From Ctenosaura bakeri (lineage: Eukaryota; Chordata; Lepidosauria; Squamata; Iguanidae): a DNA stretch of 64,000 bases. This document shows positions 52,561-63,777 of this stretch, one piece after another. The stretch spans positions 124,001 to 188,000 of the forward strand of contig CAOLHI010001019.1 of the NCBI GenBank assembly GCA_948474755.1, written 5' to 3'. The translations under genes were made by a program, and so were the position numbers. The notes below the pieces were generated by a model that made no database searches, was not told the origin of the DNA, and saw only the letters and a list, made by a program, of their open reading frames with translations. Numbering within the stretch: position 1 is the stretch's first letter; each line of letters starts with the position of its first letter.

Positions 52561-52760
52561 CAGGGTTCTGGCCAAGAAGAACCATGTTGAATTAGACCAA
52601 GGGCCCCTCTAGTCCAGCATTCTATTCCCCTCGTGGCCACCTGTTTGCCCAGTGGCAAGTCCACCAGCAGGGCATAAGCGTAATTGCACCCTCTCTTACA
52701 GGTTCCCTAGTGATGATTATCCAGAGGCACGCCACCCCATATACCTGTACCAGGCTTTGT
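52561..52760 (+). repeat. Interspersed repeat, family not named
   Basis: AACCATGTTGAATTAGACCA, AGGGCCCCTCTAGTCCAGCA and GATTATCCAGAGGCACGCC match a phrase order common in reptile genomes as I remember it. I cannot assign the family. Confidence 0.45.
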
Positions 52761-53039
52761 ATTGTTGTGTCTATATTTCCCAAGGCTAGGAAATGCTGTG
52801 GGTTTGGGAACCACATTTTCCAGAATCCCCAGGGAACAAGAGCTATGGGGGCCATCCCAAAATGTAATGGAGCTGGGTCCCCAATGCCCTCTGCCATCTA
52901 AGCTTTGTGTCTGAAGTATCACATGCCCTGGAAAAACAGTGGAGAGAGTGTCACTTTTCCATGGTCTGATCCTGACCTTTCAGAAGCATTTTTCCAGCCA
53001 CCTTTAGATAGGCAGTGCTAAGTAGACTCTCCATTCTTC
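52761..53039. other. Short unassigned stretch
   Basis: Nothing recognised. Confidence 0.3.
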
Positions 53040-53225
53040 TCCAGCTTTTGGGCTCTGCCAATGCTCTTTTATACGCAGAAGGTCACAGGTCCAATCCCCA
53101 GCATCTCTCACAGCACACTGGGAATGACATTTCTTTGACCAAGACCCTGGAAAACCAGTGGAGAGGAGACAACACTGGGTTATATCTGGTTGAGCAATTT
53201 AAGACAATGCTCTTAGCAAGTTTTT
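53040..53225 (+). mobile_element. tRNA-derived SINE relic of a second type
   Basis: GCAGAAGGTCACAGGTCCAA followed by TCCCCAGCATCTCTCACAG resembles a tRNA B box with its continuation. GACCCTGGAAAACCAGTGG and GACAACACTGGG follow. Diverged. Confidence 0.5.
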
Positions 53226-54407
53226 AGAGGAAGCGTTCCCTTGGTAGTGAAAGATGTCTCTTTGTCTTAGCATGTGCTTTGCCTTAGCTACATCTTGCAT
53301 TTAGCACGATCTCCTCTTTAACCGGTCACTGGAAGGCAAACACGGGCTTCATTTGTAAATATGATTGCTGAGGAAACATAAGTCTCTTAGGAAAACAGGT
53401 TGATTTTTGGGAATGCTTATTTCCTTCCATGTCTAACTATGACATACTAATAATTATGTGTGTGTGTGTGTGTGTGTGTGTACTATTATTTTAATCAATG
53501 CCTTTTTGAGGTGACAGGTCCCAGAATCCCTCTGGCCATACTGGCTAGGAGATTCTGAAAGCTGGGATGCATAAACATCCCTAGTTTTCCTATCTCTTCC
53601 CAGCAGAATAGAGGCAAAACAATATGGCAAACATAGAAGTCCAGCCGTATGCTCCTCTTGTAAGTGGAATCAGATGCTTCAGAGCTCCACATGTTTGCAG
53701 GGTGAGGACGGGGGTATGCACGTTCCCTCCCCACCCACACCCATCCAGGCTCCCTGCTCTGGAAAATAAAACACCACCAGCATTCAGGAGGTTTAATAGC
53801 GTTTCATTGGTAACCACAGTGCAATTGCTATATTGCTTCGAAGGCATATACAGGTGATACAGAAAACTCCCAGCCACCCCGCCTTTCAAAGAGCCCAAGC
53901 TCCAGGGCGGCTCTAAAGCAGTTTTATATCCGGCTTCTGGTTTGTCTCAGTTGCAGCAAAGACCCCTGCCACTGAAAGTGCACTTTAATATTGGGGGGGA
54001 AAATAGACAAAATGAAGTTGGGCTGGTTCTCTGGGGACGGAGGGAGCCTGTCGGGGCCTAAGCACACGGGCGAGGAAAGAGAAGGAAGGTGGATTCCCAC
54101 AACTCGTCCAGCCAGGCAAGAAGGTGGGTCCTCAGGGGAACGGTGACTGGAGCCCCAGGGACTGGGAGGGCCAACCCGCCATTCGAAGGTGAACCAAAAT
54201 CAACAGTGGGAGGAGCCAGTTAGTGCTGGCGTTGTCCTCGCCTCTTCTCTTGCAAATGATGCAGCACGACACATCCTTCACATTTAACATATACCAGACA
54301 ACTGGAGACAGTGGAAGGGTGGAGGGCATAAAAAGTGGACTTCAACAGCCCCACGTGGCCCACAATCCATGCTTTCCCTACTCCACGTCTAACTGGACTG
54401 AAACATG
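53226..54407. other. Unassigned stretch with (GT)n
   Basis: (GT)n at about 53457-53481. Around 53750-53960 the sequence is repeat-free; AGGTTTAATAGCGTTTCATTGG could be a minus-strand 3' end, without further support. Confidence 0.35.
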
Positions 54408-54692
54408 GTCCAGAAACTAGGACACAAGGGATCAATGGCTTCAAACGACAGGAGAAGAGATTCCACCTAAACATTAGGAGGAACTTCCTGAGGGTAAGAA
54501 CATTTGGACAGTGGGATATGCTACTGCCTGGGAGTGTGGTGGAGTCTCCTTCTTTGGAGGTTTTTAAAGAGAGGATGGATGGCCATCAGTCAAAAGAAGT
54601 ACTTGGATGGTGTCTTCCTGCAAGGAAGAATGGCGTTGGACTGGATGGCCCTTGAGGACTCTTCCAACTCTAGGATTCTGTGATGCTATGAT
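54408..54692 (+). mobile_element. CR1 3' end, older
   Basis: The plus frame 54335-54655 reads ETRTQGINGFKRQEKRFHLN. It ends with TTCTGTGATGCTATGAT. Confidence 0.9.
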
Positions 54693-55439
54693 ATTCTTAG
54701 GTCGGATCAGTAGGTGTCCCTAACTGATTCAGCCCTTGGGCACAGGAGAGGACCTCTCCATGGACTGGGCAAAGTGAGAAGGCAGGCAGGAATCCCTTGG
54801 CTGGGGACAGCCTGAGCCTTCTTCATGATAACCTTGTTTGCAGGTAATGTACTGAGATGCCATTAAGGGCCACGATCCCACGCAGAGGGATGACTGTAAC
54901 TTTACACTCAGGTTGTCACATGGCAGTTGTGCATTGCTACTTTGTTCATAAATTGCTGTGTTGTACAATTGCACGAGCAACCAGCAGTGGAGGCCCATCT
55001 GCACGCACAAGACACAGCCATGTGCAATGCACATGCACATCCATGTGCATCTGTGTGCCATGGACAGTGCATAACTATGCACAATATATAATAAAGGCAC
55101 AAAGATGCCACATGTGCCACTCCATTTCTGTGACTTTGAACTTAATTTGGTCGTTCTGCCCTGGACAAAAATGGCTAAACGCTCATGTAGGAGAACTTCT
55201 GCTTAAGATACCAATAGGATTCTGGCTAAGAACAGTGGCACAGCTTGAAGAAAGTTTCTCTTGGGACTCTGATCCCTCCACGGCCAGGGAGGATAAGTCC
55301 CTTCCCCATCTCCTCTCTGTCTCCTTCTTCCTAAGCCCGCAAATTCCCATTTCTCATCCTCTCTTGTTGCCTTCAGTTTGGATTGTCTCATCAAAACAGA
55401 TTTCCTATGTCTCAGCTCGGCCATAAGTCAAAATGGGAC
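54693..55439. repeat. Mostly unassigned; TGCA-rich segment 54880-55100
   Basis: ATGTGCAATGCACATGCACA and CCATGTGCATCTGTGTGCC show alternating purine-pyrimidine TGCA words, similar to 48.69-48.97 kb in reverse. Confidence 0.35.
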
Positions 55440-56030
55440 TGCAGCCAATAAAATCAAAAGAAGACCAGAACTTGGAAGGGCAGCTACGAAAGGGCTAGAC
55501 AAGATCCTGAAATGTAAAGACAGATCACCGAAAACTAAGGTCAGGATTGTTCATGCCATCACATTTCCATGTACGAAATCTGAAAGCCGGATATTGAAGA
55601 AAGATGACAGGAAGAGAACTCATCTGAAATGCAATGCTAGAAGAAAGTCCTATGGATATCAGGGATGGCCAAAAAGACAGATAGATGGGTCCTATGTTGA
55701 AGTCAACTTGACGGCAATTAAACCACACGAGGAAATCAAGGCTGAAAGATCACGAAAAGCCATAAGGACTAAACTGAGGCTGTTGTACTTTGGACACATC
55801 ATGAAACAGCACGACTTATTGGAAAAGATTAGAACGCTTGGCAAAGTAGAAAGCGGTAGGAAAAGAGGAAGACCCACATTACAGTGGGACAGAATCCATC
55901 AAGGAAAGCAGAGCTGCCCTGAGTTTGCAAGACCTGAGCAAGGCTGTTAAGAACAGGGTCTCTAGTTGAGGTCTCTCATGCAAAGGGTAGCCACAAGTCA
56001 AGGCTGACTTTACTGCAAGTACCAACAATT
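55440..56030 (+). mobile_element. Bov-B (RTE) LINE, ORF C-terminus and 3' UTR
   Basis: The open plus frame to 55950 reads LDKILKCKDRSPKTKVRIVH, then ESRILKKDDRKRTHLKC, LRLLYFGHIMKQHDLLEKI and SGRKRGRPTLQWDRIHQG. It is an RTE-type C-terminus with substitutions at normally conserved positions. The segment near 55690-55735 contains a Bov-B tail-like phrase (TTGAAGTCAACTTGACGGC) instead of the expected coding sequence. The 3' end is GGTAGCCACAAGTCAAGG. Confidence 0.9.
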
Positions 56031-56039
56031 TGTTGGCTT

Positions 56040-56500
56040 GGCTTGTCAGCTTCTTGTTGCACCAGCCGTTTCAGATTTATTCTGCAGAAAATTCACATGT
56101 AGCTTTTTTTCTGTGCAGAAAACGTTTTTCTATGTAGGGAGCAGGATTTTCTGTGCAGAAATTATTTTCTTTGCAGAAAATGCTACTTCCTGCCAAAAAA
56201 AATTGATTTTTTTTCTGTACAAAAAGACACACCACCCACTGTGTGAATTGTTCACAGAATAAATCCCCAACTACAGCATTTTTCTGCACAGAAAATAATA
56301 TCTCCATACAGAAAGTGCCATTTTCTCTGCCAAAATAACTGTGAACAAAATCCACATGCAGTAAGTCCCGAACTGCAAACAGCCTTTTTTTAAAAAGGAT
56401 GCAAAGTTTTCAAAGGCTTTCTTGCTATGGAAGAAAATTACTAAAATCACTCATTGCTTCCTTGAGAGTGAAATTAGTGAAGAATGACATCCTCGCTGTT
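56040..56500 (+). repeat. Unclassified repeat with GCAGAAAAT-type units, copy 2
   Basis: Units such as CTGTGCAGAAAACG, CTGTGCAGAAATTA and TTTGCAGAAAATGC occur in both orientations. The 3' part (TTTTCAAAGGCTTTCTTGC, GAAGAAAATTACTAAAATCA, TTAGTGAAGAATGACAT) aligns with copy 1 at 14420-14510. Confidence 0.65.
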
Positions 56501-57265
56501 GGTGAGCAGGAATATTTGGGGCGTGAATATTTAGGGATGAAAGAAATTTCAAAGGCCAAATTCCAAAGCCTTTTCCCCTTCCCACAATGCGATTCTTCCC
56601 ATTTTTCCAGGGGATTTGTGTGGAGAGCAAACAAAGCAACCACTTGCTGACAACAAAAGCAAGGTGGCAAGTAAACGGGGACCCAATTCTCTTACCAGAG
56701 CCGTTTCAAGCAGCTCTACCTAATCTAACTCTAACCTAATCACAGATCTCAGGTGCTGGAAAGGTGGCTCTTCTACTCTGCCCAGAGAACAAGGCCTTGG
56801 AAACGAAAGTGCAGCTTTGGTGCATCAGTCCAGCAGCGTCACCTGGGTAGCATTTGCAGGGTTGGAGAAGGTGAGGGAAATGGAGGGGTAGTCTTAAAAT
56901 CTATGGCTTCATAGCTGAGAAGAAGGCTGTGTGGCAGGGAGCAATCGCCGTCTGTTCCCTTTTGCTTAAGAGCCTGATCGTGCAGTTGGCAAGGCACTGG
57001 GCAGCCGTCTCCACAGGCTCTCCCTTCTGTCTCTCCAGGCACCACTTCTTGCTCTTCTCCAACACAGGTTCAGCTGAAAGGCTTCACCAGCTTCATAGCA
57101 GCATAGTTCTGCAGGGACAAGAAAGAAGAGAAGAGGAACAGCATTAAGGGTGATTCCTCGTGGCCACTGCCAGACTCTGGAATTCCAGATGGACTCCTTC
57201 CTCAATGTCCTGCTGTTGGCAGGTGAAGGACTTTCTATCCCAGCAGGCTTTGGGGAACTGGTAGC
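56501..57265. other. Unassigned stretch
   Basis: Nothing recognised; no domain in the frames. Confidence 0.4.
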
Positions 57266-57322
<57 letters not shown>

Positions 57323-57615
57323 TAATAATATTTACTTATTTGTATCCCGCCTCTCCAGATGGATCGAGGTGGCGAAGAACATGAAATACATTATACATTA
57401 CAAATAGCATGAATTTCTATACCGCTTATCAGCTAAGTGCTCTCTAAGCGGTTTACAATGTGCTATTTTAGCTAATTGCCCCCAACCAGCTGGGTAGTCA
57501 TTTTACCGACCTGCAAAAGGATGGAAGGCTGAGTCAACCTGGAGCCCGGCAGGATCGAACTCACAACCTTATGGCTGCAGTACCGGCATTTAACCACTGT
57601 GCCACCAGGGCTCCA
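57266..57615 (-). mobile_element. tRNA-derived SINE with (TAA)n and LINE-like tail (antisense)
   Basis: (TAA)n at 57266-57333, then TATCCCGCCTCTCCAGATG, ATACCGCTTATCAGC, TCATTTTACCGACCTGC, CTGAGTCAACCTGGAGCCC and CTGTGCCACCAGGGCTCC: the SINE of 61943 in reverse, preceded by an L2-like 3' tail. Confidence 0.9.
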
Positions 57616-58080
57616 TATATAGCTTTACATCAAGAGTTCATGCAGTGTGACTGCAGAATGTAGGCAAGCTCTGGGTCCCCATTTTGTGGCCCCTGGAGGT
57701 CGGTCCCTACCAGTCCACCAAAGCCTCGCAATTTAAAAAAATCAGCAATTTTTGGAAGGTAACTTTGGCCCCCAAGCCATGCAGAAAATTTCCCGAAAGC
57801 AGGACGATATGTGAAAACACCCCATCTCATTCCCTCAGGCACCCTAGCACACAATTCAAATGCTTCTGTTTTCCTCTGCAGTCCCTCTCGAAATGATGAC
57901 AGGAAATAGCACTACACTGTCTGTGGCCATTTGAAGGGACAGAACCACACGAAGAGTTTCTGGGGAGGAAATTGGCCCCGACCCCCACACAGTTGCCCAA
58001 ACCTGCTTTCCATGTCAGGGGCTTTTCTAAGTGTGCACAGCAGGAGTAGTGGGTATCCTGAAGTGGTCTGTTGACTTATG
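57616..58080. other. Unassigned stretch
   Basis: Nothing recognised. Confidence 0.35.
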
Positions 58081-58187
58081 GGCCATTTCCGCACTACACT
58101 ATTCCGCTTTCAACGTCTTATGGAATCCTGGGGTTTACAGTTTATGGAAGGGGCCTTGAGAATTCTCAGCCAGAGAGTTCTTTATTA

Positions 58188-58248
<61 letters not shown>

Positions 58249-58538
58249 TATTTATTTGTATCCCGCCTCTCCATATGGATCGAGGCGGCGAACAACTTAC
58301 AAACAGCATGTATTTCTACACATGCCCCCAACAAGCTGGGTACTCATTTTACCGACCTGCAGAAGGATGGAAGGCTGAGTCAACCTTGGAGCCCGGCAGG
58401 ATCGAACTCACAACCTTGTGGCTGCAGTACCGACATTTAACCCCTCTGCCACCAGGGCTCTTTGGCCTCAGGAAATGACAAACCCCAGAATTCCACAGGA
58501 GGTTGAAAGTGGAATAATAGAACTAGGGCAGACTCTCC
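58081..58538. mobile_element. Palindromic MITE, split by a SINE
   Basis: The left part GGCCATTTCCGCACTACACT to CAGCCAGAGAGTTCTTT and the right part GGCCTCAGGAAATGACAAAC to GAACTAGGGCAGAC flank the SINE at 58184-58460. Confidence 0.88.
58184..58460 (-). mobile_element. tRNA-derived SINE with (ATT)n tail, inside a MITE (antisense)
   Basis: (TTA)n at 58184-58247, TATCCCGCCTCTCCATATGG, TCATTTTACCGACCTGC and TCGAACTCACAACCTTGTGG to CCACCAGGGCTC. TCTTT on both sides may be the target duplication. Confidence 0.9.
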
Positions 58539-59221
58539 ATATCGCAACCTTTAAAGTAGCTTTATTCTCTCCCAGCCTCTCCCACACCCACCCAGCCCAC
58601 CATAATGGTGACAGTGACAAGGAAGAAATGGATAATGTGGAAATATCTAATACTACCAAAAAAAATTAACATTACTGGCAAAGCAAAGAAGGCTTCTGAT
58701 ATATTCATTTCTAGTAATAAGGGTTTTTTCCCCCTCATCTCTTCCATATGTTATGCAGAGAGAGAGAAAAGTTGTCCATAAACATATTCTGGGTGCCAAT
58801 AAAAAGTATCCAACTGTCAATAACTTCAACATTTTCTTGCAAGCCAGAGCAGCTGCCTCCGTTCTGCTAATGATGTTCACAGTCCAACAGCCATAGGAGA
58901 AAGGAAGGGAAGGAGGGACCCAGGAGCAGCATGGCCACTCTCAGAAATGGGGTGTAGGCAAGCCTCCAAAGTGGGGACCCCCCATTCCACAGTGGAGACC
59001 TTCTCCTCTACACAGCTACCTGCCATGCTAACTGGGATGGGGTCCATGGAGGAAAGGGAGGCTTCCCATGCGCCCAACCGACAGGTATGCTGGCCGAGGG
59101 AGAGGGTAGAATGTGACTTTAAGCTCCCTAAGGTGTTTTTTTCCCTTTTACAAGGAGGCAAACATTGTACCATTCTGCAATAGAAATGAGCAAAGCTGCA
59201 TTTGATAAAAGCTGAAATCCT
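58539..59221. other. Unassigned stretch
   Basis: Nothing recognised. Confidence 0.4.
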
Positions 59222-59912
59222 AAGGCCCCTTCACAAGCCAAATTATAATCCTCTGTTCCCTTTTGGATTGCCATAGGTGCATCCTTTGGAATCCCAGGGC
59301 TTGTAGTTAACGGAGACACTCCAGCTGAAAGTTCTAGAAATGGAATTCTAGAGTTGGAACAAACCCCAAGCCCACCCAATCCCACTTCCTTCTGCCATGC
59401 AGGGAGATAAAAGCAAAGCACGCCCCAGAGGTGGCCATCCAGCCTCTGTTTAAAAACCTCCGGAGAAAGAAGAGACTCCACCACACTCCCAGGAAGCCGT
59501 GTGTGCCACTGTCAAACTGCTCTTACTATCAGGAAGTTCCTCCTAATGTTTAGGTGGAATCTCTTTTCCCGATGTTTGACGCCACTTCTCCATACCATCT
59601 TGGACTCTGGAGCAGCAAAAAACAAGTTTGCTCCAAATGACATCCCTTCAAATATTTAAACAGGGCTGTCATGTCACCTCTTCACCATCACTTCTCCAGG
59701 CTAAACATATCCAGCTTCCTAAGCTGCTCCTCAGAGGGTTTCATAGTTTCCAGGCCTTTTACCACTTTGGTTGCCCTCCTCTGGACATGTTCCAGCTTGT
59801 CCATATCCTTCTTGAATTGTGGTGTCCAGAACTGGACACAGTACTCCAGGTGGGGTCTCTCTAAACTTCAAATCTGAGGATTCTATTGGTTGTTCCATAG
59901 GATTCCATAAGA
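59222..59912. mobile_element. Diverged MITE, split by a CR1
   Basis: Left: AAGGCCCCTTCACAAG to CCAGCTGAAAGTTCTAG (59222-59337). Right: AAACTTCAAATCTGAGGATT and TGGTTGTTCCATAGGATTCC (from about 59867). The arms are old and the right terminus is not identified. Confidence 0.55.
59341..59865 (-). mobile_element. CR1 LINE, older (antisense), inside a MITE
   Basis: It runs from TGGAATTCTAGAGTTGG to TCCAGAACTGGACACAG on the minus strand of the C-terminal RT region. Frames are broken. Confidence 0.9.
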
Positions 59913-59933
59913 GATAGTCATGGCAATTAAGGT

Positions 59934-60403
59934 AGAATCATAGAATAACAAAAATATCGCAGCAAAGTAGACCACAAGGACCATCCAGACCAACATCCTG
60001 CCATGCAGAAATACATGGCTAAAGTTCTCCCAAGAGATGGCCATCCAATTTCTGTTCGCAGATCTCCAAACAAGGAGAGACCATCACATTTTAAGGCCAC
60101 CCATTCCAGTATCAAACAGCTCTCACAGTCACGAAGATCTTCCTAACGTTCAGATGGCATCTCTTTTCTTGTAATTTGAATCCATCTGCTTCATGTTCTG
60201 GTCCCTACATCTGCAGAAAAGAATTCACTCCCTCTGCAATCTGGCATCCCTTCAGGTATTTAAAGATAGCTCCAGCATATCACCTCTTAGCCTTCTCTTC
60301 TCCATGCTAAATGTACCCATCTCTCTCAGTCATTTCCAGTTCTTTGATCATTTTGGTTGCCCTTGTCTGGACACATTCCAGCTTGTCAACATCCTTCTCA
60401 AAC
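59934..60403 (-). mobile_element. CR1 LINE, oldest-looking copy (antisense)
   Basis: Reversed terminus (TAGAATCATAGAATAAC) and C-terminal region up to TCCAGCTTGTCAACATCC, with many differences from all other copies. Confidence 0.85.
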
Positions 60404-60705
60404 ACTCCACTGTTTTGCTGTGCTTGTGTTCCCTTAGTCGTGTTGTCTGCCCCTTTTGTTTGATGCATCTATCTCTAAATGCGCAACTGAAGTTTTAAGT
60501 TATTGCAATGCTTGGAACGTAGGGACTAAAGGAGGCCAAATTTGGGGGGGGGGGTTGGAAGTGTTCTCATTTTATCCCCCCCCCCACAATAGCTGCACCC
60601 CTAACCCATACCACCAGTGCCTCTCCTCCACTTTCTCTTCTGCTCTTGGAATGATTAATCATAAGAAGAAAATAGGTTATTAGGAGCTCAAACCCAAGGT
60701 AGCCT
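60404..60705. other. Unassigned stretch
   Basis: G-run at 60544-60554 and C-run near 60578; nothing recognised. Confidence 0.35.
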
Positions 60706-61186
60706 CAGGTGGAACAAGTCCAGAGGAGGGCGACCAAAATGGTGAGAGGCCTGGAAGCCATGAAGCCCTATGAGGATAGACTGAGAGAACTGAGGATGTT
60801 TAGTCTGCAGAAGAGAAGGTTAAGAGGGGACAGGATAGCCATGTTTAAATATTTGAAGGGATGCCATGTAGAGGAAGGAGAGGGCTTGTTTTCTGCTGCT
60901 CCAGAGACCAGGACAAGGAGCAATGGATTCCAGCTGCAGGAAAGGAGATTCCACCTGAACCTCAGGAAGAACTTCCTGACGGTCAGGGCTGTCTGGCAGT
61001 GGAATCTGCTGCCTCAATGGAGTGTAGTGGAGTCTCCTCCTTCCTTGGAGGTTTTTAAGCAAAGGCTGGATGGCTATCTGTCCAAGGGAGTGCTTTGAGG
61101 GTGTTCCTGCATGGCAGGGGGTTGGACTGGATGGCCCCTGGGGTCTCTTCCAACTCTACATTTCTATGACTCTATGATTCTATGAT
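60706..61186 (+). mobile_element. CR1 LINE 3' end, young
   Basis: Open plus frame 60709-61098 ([19 protein letters not shown] to the ORF2 stop), 3' UTR and terminal GACTCTATGATTCTATGAT. 5' truncated. Confidence 0.95.
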
Positions 61187-61639
61187 AGGTGTGAAAATGT
61201 TCATTGACTGAGATGCTGCAGAGGAGTTGTGCAGCCTAAAACCCTGCCTGTGGAGTCGTGCATTGATTGCACTACACAAACCTTGTGTTGAGTGGCAATT
61301 TTGCATAACCAGATGTGCAACAGAATGTCCACTGGAATGCACAACTGAACGTATGGTACAATGCCCCTCTGCACACGTGACAGAACAGCCTGTGCAACCC
61401 AGTTTCCACAGTACTGAACTGAATGGGGATGTTTAGCATCTGACAAAAACGTCCCACTGTTCCCATCGGGGAACCTAGGTGTATGTAGCGGCACCAACAG
61501 TTCTGGCCTTTGATTTGCAGGAGGCAACTGAGTGTAGAAGATGTCTGGAGGACTGGGGGGGTGTGAAAGACCATATCTCCCCATACAAGCCTGCCAGAGA
61601 CTGGAGATCTGCAAAAGAAGGCTCTGTCTTGCTCCCAGC
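61187..61639. other. Unassigned stretch, TGCA-rich at 61200-61420
   Basis: GTGCATTGATTGCACTACAC and TGTGCAACAGAATGTCCAC recall the other TGCA-rich segments. No gene. Confidence 0.35.
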
Positions 61640-61930
61640 GCCGACAGAGGCTTGCTTCGTGAGGATGTGGGGGACAGGGCCTTCTCAGCAGCTGCTCCCA
61701 CCCTCTGGAACTCCCTTGCACAGGAGGCTCCCCGGCCCCCTCCCTGCTTTCCTTTCACCAGTAGGCAAAGAACTTTTTTGCTTAAGCAGCCTCTACAAGC
61801 AGGGAAGCTTTTATTGGCAGGTTATATCTCTCTTTTTAAACTCCCATGTCTTTTAAATGAGTTTATATTGTTTTACGTGGGGATCTGAATGGGTTTTAAA
61901 TTTTCACTGTTCAGTTTTTGTTTTTGTTTG
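61640..61930 (+). mobile_element. L2-like LINE, ORF C-terminus
   Basis: The plus frame (part of 61541-61888) reads DRAFSAAAPTLWNSLAQEAP and RTFLLKQPL, the C-terminal signature of L2-like LINEs. AT-rich sequence follows up to the SINE. Confidence 0.7.
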
Positions 61931-61942
61931 TTTTAAACTTTT

Positions 61943-62163
61943 AGGAGCCCTGGTGGTGCAGTGGTTAAATGCCGGTACTGCAGCCACAAGGTTGTGAGTT
62001 CAATCCTGCCGGGCTCCAGGTTGACTCAGCCTTCCATCCTTCCACAGGTCAGTAAAATGAGTACCCAGCTTGTTGGGGGCAATTAGCTAAAAATACATTG
62101 TAAACCGCTTAGATAACACTCAGTTGATAAGCGGTATAGAAATAAATGCTATTGCTATTGCTC
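61943..62163 (+). mobile_element. tRNA-derived SINE, nearly complete
   Basis: GAGCCCTGGTGGTGCAGTGG (A-box region), GTTGTGAGTTCAATCCTGC (B box), CAGGTTGACTCAGCCTTCC, AGTAAAATGAGTACCCAGC, GTAAACCGCTTAG and GCGGTATAGAAATAAATGC with a final (TGCTAT)n tail. Best copy of this family here. Confidence 0.94.
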
Positions 62164-62171
62164 TAAACTGA

Positions 62172-62668
62172 GGCCCTTTTCACACGCGGGGAGCCAAAAC
62201 GGGGTGGCGCACACAGGGGCGGAGATTACCTGCATGCGGTTTTCTCCGCCCCTGCTCTGTCCCTGCGGGGAGCGTGGCTCCGCCGCTCCACACGTCGCCG
62301 AATTTCGGCGGCGTTCGGCGGTGCCCAAAATGGCAGCTGGCGGCTTCCGGCGGCGCTCCGCCAATCAGGGCAGTGCGCCAGCCGGAAGCCCGCCCCCAGG
62401 CAGATCTGCAGAGACGCACTAATGCATCTCTGCAGATTCATACCGGGAGCAGCTGCGGATTAGTGTGGGCGAGTTTCATAAAAACCACCTGGGAAGGTGG
62501 TTTTTAAAAAATCGCAGCGCCACCCTTGTGGCGGCACTCGAGTGGCACTAGAGCGGTTGGAGGTGTGGAGCCTCACCTTTTCCAACCGTACTAGATCACC
62601 CGGCGGTGTGAACGACCTCCGTCTCCCATCGTCTGGAGGCGGAGTTTTACCCCCGTGTGGAAATGGCC
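62172..62668. mobile_element. GC-rich MITE, third interior type, 497 bp
   Basis: It starts GGCCCTTTTCACACGCGGGG and ends CCCCCGTGTGGAAATGGCC, with exact TGA on both sides (62169-62171, 62669-62671). The interior is CpG-rich and includes a perfect hairpin AAAAACCACC/GGTGGTTTTT (62479-62504). It shares the end sequence but not the interior with the other GC-rich MITEs. Confidence 0.9.
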
Positions 62669-63777
62669 TGAGGAAGCTGCCTTGGGTCTCACTCTGGGAG
62701 AAAGGCAGCATATAAATTAAATAAGTAAATTTATTTCTGAGGGACGGGGGTCATGCTCATTTCCTCTCCTCCCCACTGTTTTCTAGGTCCATCCCCCTCT
62801 CTGTGGCCGTCCATTTTCCCAGCACAAGTGGAAAGAAAGATCTCCCCAATGGAAAGACCTCTATATCACGCTCCCAGTCAAGCCAAGCTGACTTCCCTGT
62901 TGATGTCCTCAGAAAAAAGCTGCCCTTAAGTCCAGCTCCCATCCACACAGGCTGCTCGGCAGGGAGTTACTTTCCAAACCAGCTGACTTTAACCGGGACA
63001 GGCTGAGATCTTCCACTTGTTCATTCTCTCCCCGCCCCCCACCAAAAAAAAGAAGAGAGAGAAAAACGATGTTGGAAAAAGGGGGCAATGAGGAGGCAGC
63101 GCCAACTGGAAATTAGCTGGGGGGAGAAGTGTGACCCCCAGCCTATGCAATAAATTCCCCTTTGCACCAGCACGAGGCTCTCCTCCAGTTCGGGAAGGAG
63201 GGAGCGCACAGCCCATCGCCCCATAAACCACGCGGCCTAACGCGAAGCACATCATCATGGCCCATTAGCAGGTCCCCTCAGTGGAACATTATAACCTCCT
63301 AATTAATTTCCCACCATTTGTCTTTCAGGAGCCTCCCTCCAGAAGATTGCGGCTGTTATTTTTAGAGTTTTTCTGGAGGGCAGGGAGGAAAGGGAAGGGT
63401 GTTCCATCTGGCTGGAAACTCGGCTGAGTGGGACAAGGAAAGCCAAAAAAAAGGCTTAGCCAGCGGACTGACGAGGAAAGCAAGTAGCCACGCAGAGCAG
63501 GGCGGCCGCGGGAAGCCTCCCTGGGGCTGAAGAAGGGGCACCGCTGCTCTGCCGACCGGCACCCAGCCCCTCGAGACGGGGGGCTCCCGGCCACTTTGGG
63601 CCCAGGCGGTTTCTTTCTTTCTTTGTTGGTTCTTTTGCAAGACGGGCTGGCACCTTGGTGGCGTATTATTACAACTCATTGCGACTCACTCTTTTGGTTG
63701 TTGTGGATGCCAGAATTCATCACTGGTCACACAACCCATACCCTCCCTCTGTCCTCATGTGGTAGAAGGGATTTGGA
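62669..63777. other. Unassigned, repeat-poor stretch
   Basis: 63110-63400 is repeat-free with AATAAATTCCCC, CCATAAACCACGCGG and CCTAATTAATTTCCC; a candidate conserved noncoding element on appearance only. GC-rich frames near 63330-63680 lack domains. Confidence 0.3.

Noticed and set aside
61943..62163. tRNA gene
   Set aside because: The A- and B-box regions belong to a SINE head; no cloverleaf with a proper acceptor and anticodon arm can be drawn.
62479..62504. Bacterial-type terminator hairpin
   Set aside because: The hairpin followed by A-runs lies inside a GC-rich MITE in vertebrate DNA; it has no such role here.
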